Source: Deferribacteraceae bacterium
GTDB taxonomy: Bacteria; Chrysiogenota; Deferribacteres; Deferribacterales; JAISNW01
Assembly (NCBI GenBank): GCA_031276055.1
Contig: JAISNW010000123.1
Location: 1 to 5,708, forward strand
Reading direction: 5' to 3'
Length of the DNA: 5,708 bases
The stretch's first letter is position 1. Every line of letters begins with the position of its first letter. Below the pieces are notes generated by a model. The model was not told the DNA's origin, did no database searches, and saw only the letters and a list, made by a program, of their open reading frames with translations. Below, one piece after another: positions 1 to 5,407 of this stretch. Made by a program: the position numbers and the translations under genes.

Positions 1-357
1 CATCCCCGACAGCGCCGCCTGCGCCTCGTCAGGCTGCACTGAAACCTGCGCTTTAATCCAGTATAGATCGCCGTCTATCCCTTCATCGAGTTTCTTAAAA
101 AGTTTTATGCTTCCAGAAACTTCTGATTTCACCGCTTCATCAAGAATCTCTTCGTTGTGGATGATGCTTGCTGCAGTGACCTTTACCTGCGCCGCCTCTT
201 CCATTGCAGCCCAGCGCGCCCTCTGCTCTGCTAGTATCTTTGCTGAAGAGATGTCGCCTTTTACAATCTGCGCCTCCCCTACCACCGTGACGGTAATATT
301 TGCTGCAAACAGCGGAGTGCAGAAGGCAAGCAAGATGATAACGGTTTTTTTCAGCAT
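1..357 (-). CDS. Exported FlgT-N/LPP20-like protein (N-terminal part, runs off the window)
   Basis: The gene reads leftward from ATG at 357 and stays open for 119 codons to the window edge, so its C-terminus is missing. It begins with a signal peptide (MLKKTVIILLAFCTPLFA, cleavage probably before or within AAN), so the product is exported. The mature part starts with a beta strand, a 'GEAQI..GD' turn, and a long Ala/Glu/Arg helix (about residues 40-60, AEQRARWAAMEEAA). A V-x-V and K-L-F-K pattern and a strand ending in 'YWIKAQVSV' follow. This strand-helix-strand order resembles the N-terminal domain of flagellar assembly protein T and related LPP20-type periplasmic proteins; that comes from remembered family patterns, not a search. 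A GGGGAA ribosome site overlaps the stop of the upstream gene, with only 4 bases between stop and start, so the two genes are almost certainly co-transcribed. No other flagellar gene is in view, so a motility role is not shown. Confidence 0.6.
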   Translation of the reverse strand, partial: MLKKTVIILLAFCTPLFAANITVTVVGEAQIVKGDISSAKILAEQRARWAAMEEAAQVKVTAASIIHNEEILDEAVKSEVSGSIKLFKKLDEGIDGDLYWIKAQVSVQPDEAQAALSGM

Positions 358-361
358 AAGG

Positions 362-778
362 CTATTCCCCAAAATCAAATTTGCGCATAGTATCGCCTAG
401 AGCGTCTTTATGTTTCTCTATAAGAGAGCGCTCCTGCCCTGTCAACTTATATTGCGGGTTGGCGGCAAAAAAAGCTTCCCGCTCTTTTGTGATATTATCT
501 ACAGTAGCCCCCGTTGAGTTATCAACAGTGATAAGGTACATCCATGTATAGTTGAACCCGATCTTAGATATTATATATTCGCTCTCTTCAGTGCCTAACC
601 CCTCTTTAGCTAAAAGCTCCTGCTGCTGTTTCTCGTCTAAAAGCTGCAGCCTCTGCAATATATTAGGAAGAGCGATAAATTTTGCAATATCCGCCTCAGT
701 GATCAGTTTAGGCTTAAACTGCCCAAAAGCAAGCTCGGTTAGGAGCAAAAGGAGAAGGATAAGAAAACTTTTTTTCAT
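362..778 (-). CDS. Small exported protein of unknown function
   Basis: This 138-residue protein has a classic signal peptide: MKKS, then a Leu-rich core (ILLLLLLTELAFG) and a likely cleavage site near AFG-Q. No Cys follows the core, so it is probably a soluble periplasmic or secreted protein and not a lipoprotein. The mature part is mainly helical and charged, with a Gln/Glu-rich helix (about residues 43-60) and a short beta-like segment (about 70-85, YTWMYLITVDNS). A second helical stretch includes 'LTGQERSLIEKHKDALGD'. I do not recognise the family. The start is supported by GAGG at 785-788, six bases from ATG at 778, and by a promoter just upstream. It is the first gene of a two-gene operon with the FlgT-N-like gene, which suggests a shared envelope role, but that is inference. 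Confidence 0.7.
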   Translation of the reverse strand: MKKSFLILLLLLLTELAFGQFKPKLITEADIAKFIALPNILQRLQLLDEKQQQELLAKEGLGTEESEYIISKIGFNYTWMYLITVDNSTGATVDNITKEREAFFAANPQYKLTGQERSLIEKHKDALGDTMRKFDFGE

Positions 779-796
779 TTAACACCTCACAAGCTG

Positions 797-824
797 ATTT
801 TAGTCAATATTATTTGTATGTCAA
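797..824 (-). promoter_or_regulatory. Sigma70-type promoter for the leftward exported-protein operon
   Basis: On the minus strand a perfect -35 TTGACA (819-824) and a 5-of-6 -10 TAAAAT (797-802) are separated by 16 bases. Transcription would start near 790, giving a leader of only about a dozen bases that still holds the GAGG ribosome site at 785-788. On the plus strand this gap shows no equally good promoter toward the restriction genes. GATAAT at 829-834 is a possible -10 but lacks a -35. Confidence 0.55.
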
Positions 825-869
825 TAGAGATAATAGCGATACGGCGGTATAGGATTAAGGTTTTTTACG

Positions 870-1178
870 TTGTTTTTCTTGGACAGAAGGGATATTATCA
901 AGCGATTGGAGCAACAGCAAATGGTCTATGAAGAGATGCTGTTCAAAATCCCGCGAGAGAGCGACGCATATGAAGCGGATTCTGCTTTTGTAGTGTCTTC
1001 TATTGAGAGTATTATCCAAACAGCGATAGAGCAAGGCGGTAATAAAATTGTTCTCAACACAAACCTTAAACTAGGTTTACCTATGGAGAATATTAATAAG
1101 ATAGCCGGACCTATTATTGAGGCGTGGGCGTACGAAATATTTCACGATATAGCCAACAATATTAACAATGAATGTTGA
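870..1178 (+). CDS. Type II restriction endonuclease, N-terminal fragment (frame broken)
   Basis: This frame encodes 102 residues, mostly helical, ending at TGA 1176-1178, eleven bases into the next frame. Residues 74-100, including 'KIAGPIIEAWAYEIFHDIAN', look like the helix with a conserved Glu that precedes the catalytic core in many PD-(D/E)xK nucleases (compare GEPFEKLVYKFL in HincII, from memory). It has no catalytic core of its own; that core begins at once in the overlapping downstream frame, so this is best read as the front half of one enzyme. The start is uncertain. TTG at 870 has AAGG nine bases upstream and gives a front half of HincII-like length. ATG at 921 has GGAG at 908-911 and would give 85 residues. 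Alternatively, the two frames could be separately translated subunits coupled by stop-restart. Confidence 0.6.
   Translation: MFFLDRRDIIKRLEQQQMVYEEMLFKIPRESDAYEADSAFVVSSIESIIQTAIEQGGNKIVLNTNLKLGLPMENINKIAGPIIEAWAYEIFHDIANNINNEC
1167..1174 (+). repeat. Tandem AATG duplication at the nuclease frame break
   Basis: Two adjacent copies of AATG lie exactly where the two nuclease frames meet. Deleting one copy turns AAC-AAT-GAA-TGT-TGA into AAC-AAT-GTT-GAA-AGC, removes the stop and joins the frames as '...ANNINN-VESRPRLDIAD...', giving 100 + 165 = 265 codons. The same duplication creates the ATG at 1168 that makes the second frame look like a separate gene. Confidence 0.6.
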
Positions 1179-1671
1179 AAGCCGCCCGCGGCTTGATATT
1201 GCAGATCTTCTTTTGCAGTTCAAAAAAAATGATATATCAATTACTGCAAATACAGACGTTAAGGCAACAGCAGAGGATATAAACAGTTCAGGCAGGGGAC
1301 CGAACATTACTTCATACAGCCGAATTCGCACGGCATATATTGAAGAACCTGACTTTATGTTTATCATCCTCTCTTTGAAACATAGGGTGTATTCGGAGCG
1401 TAACGCTAAAACCTTGTTAACCGACGGCGTTATGGAAATAGTCAGATACAATGTTTACGATTTGAAGTTTATTTCTGATGCGGATATAAACTATAATCCG
1501 GCATTAGGAACAGGACAGATTCAGATAAAAGATATTCACTATGTGGATTATGAAAGCCGAACAACATGGGAATTCTGCCAGTTGTTAGATAGGAAATATC
1601 TCCGTTCGTCTCGACGCACCATTGAAGAGTGGTATAGGCAGGCAAAGAAAAATAGATGGATAAAAGTATAA
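1168..1671 (+). CDS. Type II restriction endonuclease, catalytic C-terminal fragment (PD-(D/E)xK, HincII-like)
   Basis: This 167-residue frame carries a PD-(D/E)xK nuclease core: 'RPRLDIADLLLQF' with candidate metal-binding Asp13 (or Asp10), then 'ITANTDVKAT' with Asp30-Val-Lys32. The following 'GRGPNITSYSRIRTAY' parallels the segment after DVK in HincII (APNIISAYKL, from memory). The C-terminal end, with 'RTIEEWYRQAKK', resembles the HincII end 'TREEWAKSYL'. Such an enzyme cuts unmethylated DNA at a short site, but the site cannot be read from sequence. ATG at 1168 has no Shine-Dalgarno sequence and begins only about a dozen residues before the catalytic Asp, with no room for the usual N-terminal domain, so it is probably not a natural start. 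It overlaps the methyltransferase gene by 16 bases, as in a co-transcribed R-M pair. An A8 tract (1222-1229) lies inside but cannot repair the upstream break. Confidence 0.7.
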   Translation: MNVESRPRLDIADLLLQFKKNDISITANTDVKATAEDINSSGRGPNITSYSRIRTAYIEEPDFMFIILSLKHRVYSERNAKTLLTDGVMEIVRYNVYDLKFISDADINYNPALGTGQIQIKDIHYVDYESRTTWEFCQLLDRKYLRSSRRTIEEWYRQAKKNRWIKV

Positions 1672-2603
1672 ATATTATTCAAGGCGATTGCCTCAAAGTT
1701 ATGAAAGATATTGAAAGCGAGAGCGTCGATTTAATAGTCACAGATCCGCCCTATAACCTTTTCAAAGATTACGGAAACGATAGCGACAGGCGTTCGCATG
1801 ATGAATATTTAGCATTTACTCGGCAATGGCTGCTTGAAGCAAAACGCACGCTTAAAAAAACAGGAACACTTTATCTGTTTATGGGGGTAAGGTATATCTC
1901 TTATATCTATGAAATATTAGAGCAAGAGTTAGCTTTTAACTTCAATTCGTGGATTACTTGGTGTTATACGCAAGGAATAGGAAAGACAAAAGGTTTTAGC
2001 CCTCGCCACGATGACATATTGATGTTTACAATGTCGAAAGAGTTTGTTTTCAATCTTGATAGTGTTCGTGTTCCACAAAAGTATTACAGAAGCATCAATA
2101 ATATGCGCGGGGCAAATCCTGGCAATGTATGGGAGTTTTCGCATATACACTATTGTCAAGCAAACAGACAAAACCACCCTACGCAAAAACCAGAAGCGCT
2201 ATTTGAAAGGATGATACTTGCTTCAACAAATAAAGGTGATTTAGTGCTTGATCCTTTCTGCGGTTCAGGCACAGCACTGCGCGTTTGCCAGCAGACTGAG
2301 CGGCGCGCAATAGGGATTGAAATAAATCCTGATTATGTGGAAATGGCAAAGGAGCGGTTGTTAAAACATTTTACAGGCTTTGACAGCATTGATGAACGTA
2401 TGACAAGAATTCCTAACGACCTGAATGACGCGAAGATCCTGAAGGAGTATATATTCAATCATATAAACTGGTTTTTAGAAAACCACCCTGATGAAGTCGA
2501 GGATTTCATAAAAAAGGTAAAGGAAAAATATCCTAAATATAAGAAGCTAGAAATAAGATGCCTAGACTATGAGCGTTTGCAATTGCTTAGGGCGGCGAAA
2601 TAA
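1656..2603 (+). CDS. DNA amino-methyltransferase, beta class (type II R-M modification enzyme)
   Basis: This 315-residue enzyme should transfer a methyl group from S-adenosylmethionine to a base amino group, most likely adenine N6, in the recognition site of its partner nuclease. Catalytic motif IV DPPY (residues 30-33, in VTDPPYNLFKDYG) comes before the variable region and before the SAM-binding motif I DPFCGSGT (199-206). This order defines the beta class, which includes M.RsrI and M.HinfI. HPTQKP (174-179) and GIEINPDYVEMA (220-231, with the ribose-binding acidic residue Glu222) also fit. The segment between about 100 and 165, including 'RHDDILMF' and 'NPGNVWEF', lies where such enzymes carry target-recognition and motif VIII elements. 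A charged tail of about 75 residues follows the SAM domain. All key motifs are intact, so it is likely active even though the nuclease gene is broken. DPPY also occurs in some cytosine-N4 enzymes, so the exact product is not certain. Confidence 0.93.
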   Translation: MDKSINIIQGDCLKVMKDIESESVDLIVTDPPYNLFKDYGNDSDRRSHDEYLAFTRQWLLEAKRTLKKTGTLYLFMGVRYISYIYEILEQELAFNFNSWITWCYTQGIGKTKGFSPRHDDILMFTMSKEFVFNLDSVRVPQKYYRSINNMRGANPGNVWEFSHIHYCQANRQNHPTQKPEALFERMILASTNKGDLVLDPFCGSGTALRVCQQTERRAIGIEINPDYVEMAKERLLKHFTGFDSIDERMTRIPNDLNDAKILKEYIFNHINWFLENHPDEVEDFIKKVKEKYPKYKKLEIRCLDYERLQLLRAAK

Positions 2604-2643
2604 CTCTTAATCTACTTATATATCACTTTTTTCACGGAAATTT

Positions 2644-2671
2644 TTGACAAACTGTTCCTTAGTATGTTAAT
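2644..2671 (+). promoter_or_regulatory. Possible promoter upstream of the capsid leader
   Basis: A perfect -35 TTGACA (2644-2649) is followed after 16 bases by GTTAAT (2666-2671), a 4-of-6 -10 match that lacks the important first TA. If used, it would start a transcript near 2678 that meets the terminator at 2743-2769 before reaching the capsid gene. No second clear promoter is visible between the terminator and 2883, although the A/T-rich stretch 2839-2861 could hide a phage-specific one. Confidence 0.3.
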
Positions 2672-2742
2672 GTTATTTTCCGGCTCGTCACTTTCAGATA
2701 TGGCCTCCTAAATTCCGTTTCTTTTAAGTTTTTCAGCCGGGC

Positions 2743-2769
2743 GGCGGGGCGTTACGCCCCGCCTTTTTT
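2743..2769 (+). terminator. Strong intrinsic terminator between the R-M cassette and the capsid gene
   Basis: A perfect 9-bp G/C-rich stem (GGCGGGGCG at 2743-2751, CGCCCCGCC at 2755-2763) with a TTA loop is followed directly by six T (2764-2769). The T run is only on the plus-strand side, so it stops rightward transcripts. It probably ends the R-M transcript about 140 bases after the methyltransferase stop, and would insulate the phage module from it. Confidence 0.88.
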
Positions 2770-2854
2770 CATCTTTTAACCTATTGATAAATCTAACAAA
2801 GTTCCATTTCTGTTTGCGCTTATTCCTCTTTTAGAGAGAATATTAATTATAGAT

Positions 2855-2876
2855 AAAAATACACTATTTTTGGAGG
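2855..2876 (+). promoter_or_regulatory. A/T hairpin abutting the capsid gene Shine-Dalgarno sequence
   Basis: AAAAATA (2855-2861), a CAC loop and TATTTTT (2865-2871) form a perfect 7-bp stem made only of A-T pairs. GGAGG (2872-2876) starts at the very next base and lies six bases before ATG 2883. The ribosome site decides the capsid start. The hairpin is weak; it might protect the mRNA or position the ribosome site, but it could also be chance in A/T-rich DNA. Confidence 0.45.
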
Positions 2877-2882
2877 AAAGAG

Positions 2883-3845
2883 ATGGCTATTGTTTCTGCA
2901 GGTTCGGACGGAAAGCTCTCTACAGGCAACCGCCCTTCTGTTTATGATGTTATGGAGCTGGTAGGGCATGACGAAACCCCTATATTATCGATTTTAGAGC
3001 GGATAAAAGCCCTTGGAGTCACTCACAGTTGGATTGTTGACAGCATAGGCGATATTAATGTCGGCTATTTCAACGAAATATCAGCCCCTGCAGCTGCTGC
3101 AGGCAATACCAAACAGGAGACTGCAAACGCAGTTCAGATATTTAAGACCACCGCCGCCCTCTCCTTTGACCAGAACGCCTCCAGCGTTTACGGCGGAACA
3201 AGCGAGGCGGCGTGGCAGAAGAAAAAAGCGGCTAAACAGCACCTCTTAAAACAAGAGGGGGCAATCTTAGGGGTTGGGCGCAATACCCCCTTTGATCCGC
3301 CCGCTTTCCGCATGGGCAACAGCTCCGAAGGGAAGATGGCGGGGCTGCCTTATTATATCGCGCTCTCTCAAACCGCCTTCGTCAACCGCCGTAAAGGGAA
3401 TATATTCACCGCTGACAGCGAAGGGGATGCTACAGGCAGCGATGCCCCAATCACCTTGAACCTCCTAGATGAGTTTGCAGCCATCCCCTATGAAAATAAG
3501 GCGCGTATGACAGATATATTTGTGGGGGTTAAACTAAAACGGAAGATCAACGCCCTATTCTCCCGCCAATTAAACAATGAGGATGCCGCCCAAACCACAG
3601 TTTCTGCCGTTGAATTGACTACAGGGAGGGTAAAGATTCACCTGCACCCTTACATGAGTGAAGCCTACGGGTTAGACAACGCCGTTATAGGCGGGGATTT
3701 CTCCTTTGCAAAGTGGGCTGTTTTAGAGGAGATAAACCGCACCCTCCCTACCTCTGACAGCGCCGAAATGTGGGAATTTTACGCCTCCGCATCCCTGCAG
3801 GTTACCAACGCCGCCGCCTTTGCTATGCTTATCGGGGTTAGCTAG
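2883..3845 (+). CDS. Phage major capsid protein, SU10/DUF5309-like
   Basis: This 320-residue protein would form the icosahedral head of a tailed phage. The N-terminal part (about 26-55) has 'LVGHDETPILSILERIKA' followed by 'THSWIVDSIGD'. This matches the 'ETP-L/I-x-x-L ... W-x-x-D' opening I know from the SU10-type capsid family (HK97-like fold). A central long helix (about 104-133) with 'EAAWQKKKAAKQHLLKQEGAILG', then G-R-N, fits the spine-helix region of that family. The family also usually has a receptor-like strand pair here ('TTGRVKIHLHPYMSEAYGLDN', about 246-266) and a C-terminal domain with 'WAVLEEINRTL' and 'EMWEFYASASLQV'. There is no obvious prohead cleavage segment, and no protease or scaffold gene next to it. 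The start is set by GGAGG at 2872-2876. The call is from remembered family patterns, not a search. Confidence 0.75.
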   Translation: MAIVSAGSDGKLSTGNRPSVYDVMELVGHDETPILSILERIKALGVTHSWIVDSIGDINVGYFNEISAPAAAAGNTKQETANAVQIFKTTAALSFDQNASSVYGGTSEAAWQKKKAAKQHLLKQEGAILGVGRNTPFDPPAFRMGNSSEGKMAGLPYYIALSQTAFVNRRKGNIFTADSEGDATGSDAPITLNLLDEFAAIPYENKARMTDIFVGVKLKRKINALFSRQLNNEDAAQTTVSAVELTTGRVKIHLHPYMSEAYGLDNAVIGGDFSFAKWAVLEEINRTLPTSDSAEMWEFYASASLQVTNAAAFAMLIGVS

Positions 3846-3846
3846 G

Positions 3847-4521
3847 ATGGAGCTTACGCTGCAGATACGAGAGCTGCTCTGTCTCGCTTTAGCGGGGGAT
3901 AACGCCCTCGCGGGCGACCCTCTTTTAGAAAGGGCGCTCTCTGAGGGTATAAATGATCTCTTGCACCTTTGCGAACCACTGAACCTTATCAGCGCCGATA
4001 TTGTGAACTATAGCCCTGTTAGGTATTTAGACGCTCGCTATTTTCTCCGTAAACCCGAAAGTTTGGAAGAGCTTCAAGAGGCAGGGTTAGTTGGGGCTTT
4101 AATCTCTCTAACAGCGGCGCATCTAGCATCCCCTGCTCGTAAGGGCTCTCTCATCGAGGAGGGGGCGGCTGAAGCGGCGGAGTATATGGCGGGGCTCTTC
4201 TCCTTTCTCGAAGCGGAGGGGTTCTGCGCCGCTGCGGATAAGCGGAGCGAAATCCCCTTCCTGCTAGCGCACTATGGGTATGAAAAATGCTGCAGCGCTA
4301 AGTGGGGCGGTTCTGGGGTTATATACAGCTGGAGAGAGGGTGCAGTTCAGGCTATAGACTCCTTTATGCTCAGAGGGGGCGTTCTTTCCCCCTCTGAGCT
4401 TAGAGCCTATCGCAGCTATCTATCTTGGGCGGACAACTCCCCATTGAACCGAGCAGATAGAGAGGCGGCTCTTGCGTTGGACAATATCTTTTTAAGGAGA
4501 ATGTATGCAAAAGATAGTTGA
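3847..4521 (+). CDS. Phage protein of unknown function following the capsid gene
   Basis: I do not recognise this 224-residue protein. It starts at ATG 3847, one base after the capsid stop (TAG 3843-3845), with GGGG at 3834-3837 as ribosome site. A TTG at 3820 in the same frame lies inside the capsid gene and has no ribosome site, so it is not chosen. The protein is largely alpha-helical and acidic, with Ala/Leu/Glu-rich helices at about 1-40, 70-125 and 195-224. A central stretch (about 140-170) is less helical and carries Trp, Gly and paired Cys ('YEKCCSAKWGGSGVIYSW'). There is no signal peptide or membrane segment. In many tailed phages the gene directly after the capsid encodes a head-completion or neck adaptor. 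That is a positional guess only. Confidence 0.75.
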   Translation: MELTLQIRELLCLALAGDNALAGDPLLERALSEGINDLLHLCEPLNLISADIVNYSPVRYLDARYFLRKPESLEELQEAGLVGALISLTAAHLASPARKGSLIEEGAAEAAEYMAGLFSFLEAEGFCAAADKRSEIPFLLAHYGYEKCCSAKWGGSGVIYSWREGAVQAIDSFMLRGGVLSPSELRAYRSYLSWADNSPLNRADREAALALDNIFLRRMYAKDS

Positions 4522-5011
4522 GAGCTACCTTGCAATATACCCGTTGGTAAAGGCGGCGGAGGTTGAGGAAGGGAGCTTTTATAAGAACGTTTTAGATGAA
4601 ATTAGGGGAGAGTTTCAAACGTATAATATAACTGGCGGCGAAAAGGCAAAGCTGTTGATCTCGTTTATAAGCTCCGCATATTCAGAGATCACAACTATTG
4701 CACATAAGAGCGCGTTGGAACTTGCCCGCCTTAGCTGCACCCTCCCATTAGAAGAGGCTCTTTCAGCAGGGCAGGGGGAGAAGGCGGAAGCAGAGAGCAA
4801 GTTGATATTAAAGCGGCTTGAGAACCTTAGAGAGCAAGAGGTGACCACAGCCCTGACAGGGATATTCAGAGCGCTTTCAGAGCTGTTGGGCAATATGGCT
4901 CAAGGCGGGATATCCGCCCCGCCGGAGTTTGTGGAGGTTTGCAGCAGCTTCATATCAGCCTCTATGAAACATATAAACTCTCTAAAACCAGATATTTTTG
5001 CAACAGATTAA
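4505..5011 (+). CDS. Helical phage protein of unknown function
   Basis: This 168-residue protein starts at ATG 4505 inside the end of the previous gene (17-base overlap), with a strong AAGGAG site at 4494-4499, so the two genes are tightly coupled. The sequence is almost wholly helical. It has an N-terminal helix (1-18), 'FYKNVLDEIRGEF' (25-37), an Ala/Ile-rich helix (47-77), a charged Lys/Glu helix suited to a coiled coil (90-112), and a Leu/Phe-rich helix (112-132). No catalytic motif, signal or membrane segment is visible, and I recognise no family. It lies between the capsid-linked gene and the fibre gene, so a structural role in the neck or tail, or a chaperone role, is possible. Confidence 0.75.
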   Translation: MQKIVESYLAIYPLVKAAEVEEGSFYKNVLDEIRGEFQTYNITGGEKAKLLISFISSAYSEITTIAHKSALELARLSCTLPLEEALSAGQGEKAEAESKLILKRLENLREQEVTTALTGIFRALSELLGNMAQGGISAPPEFVEVCSSFISASMKHINSLKPDIFATD

Positions 5012-5020
5012 GGAGGAATT

Positions 5021-5407
5021 ATGCCTGAATTTCAACGCTTTTCTGAAGCGGTGGGGTGGCTTGTGCGATGGGCTGATGAGGAGCTGCCTGCCGCCATTTC
5101 AGCAGTTTTATCTGCTAAAACGAGCGCCGAGAGTGCAGCCGAGCTTGCTCAAACTGCAAAAGAAGAAGCTCTGAAATCTCCATATATGACGGATTTTCAA
5201 GATATTGGAGATGCAGATATGCACATTGAAGGGGAGAGTTATACAGAAGGATGGAGCAATACCCCTGCCGCTTCGGGGTTTTTAAGAACGGTTGTCTGCT
5301 CAACTAATCTGCAAAAACGGCGTCAACAGTTCTTTGCTGATGACGGAGACGTTTTTTCCCGCATTAAAGGGGAGCAGTGGTCGCTCTGGAGGCAGAGTAA
5401 TGTTTAA
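5021..5407 (+). CDS. Short tail-fibre-like protein
   Basis: At 128 residues this is far shorter than most phage fibres, which run to several hundred. The N-terminal part (about 1-52) has an amphipathic opening followed by an Ala/Ser-rich heptad stretch, 'AISAVLSAKTSAESAAELAQ' (25-44), like the trimeric coil linkers of many fibres. The C-terminal part (about 75-128) carries 'NTPAASGFLRTVV', then 'QQFFADDGDVFSRI' and ends in 'QWSLWRQ'. This 'NTP..SG.L.V ... Q.F...GD...R....W..W' pattern is the tip module common at the end of many phage and pyocin tail fibres. It probably binds the host surface as a trimer. A strong AGGAGG (5011-5016), overlapping the previous stop, sets the start. Its end overlaps the next gene by 8 bases. 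I see no frame break upstream that would hide a longer N-terminus. Confidence 0.65.
   Translation: MPEFQRFSEAVGWLVRWADEELPAAISAVLSAKTSAESAAELAQTAKEEALKSPYMTDFQDIGDADMHIEGESYTEGWSNTPAASGFLRTVVCSTNLQKRRQQFFADDGDVFSRIKGEQWSLWRQSNV

Noticed and set aside
107..400. Plus-strand open frame over the exported-protein genes
   Set aside because: It is antisense to a gene with a signal peptide, ribosome site and operon spacing, has a Ser/Ala/Ile-rich composition typical of a shadow frame, and crosses into the next gene.
1222..1229. A8 tract as a frameshift site that could rejoin the nuclease halves
   Set aside because: It lies downstream of the stop at 1176-1178, so slippage there cannot join the two frames.
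1077..1451. Minus-strand open frame over the nuclease
   Set aside because: It is antisense to the recognised nuclease core, with no ribosome site or recognisable motif.
2612..2701. Minus-strand mini-frame of 30 codons preceded by AGGAGG
   Set aside because: The only codon at a usable distance from AGGAGG is ATA, the peptide is very short, and no promoter is seen. The AGGAGG complement is more simply a CCTCCT in the plus-strand leader.
1086..2847. 12-base match GAGAATATTAAT at 1086-1097 and 2836-2847
   Set aside because: It is short, A/T-rich, and lies inside the nuclease gene at one end, so it makes no sense as a cassette boundary or attachment site; probably chance.
3058..3459. Two plus-strand frames inside the capsid gene
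   Set aside because: They lie wholly within the capsid reading frame, are Pro/Arg/Ser-rich shadow sequences and lack ribosome sites.
4615..4893. Minus-strand open frame over the 168-residue gene
   Set aside because: It is antisense to a gene with a strong ribosome site in a tightly packed operon and has no supporting signal.
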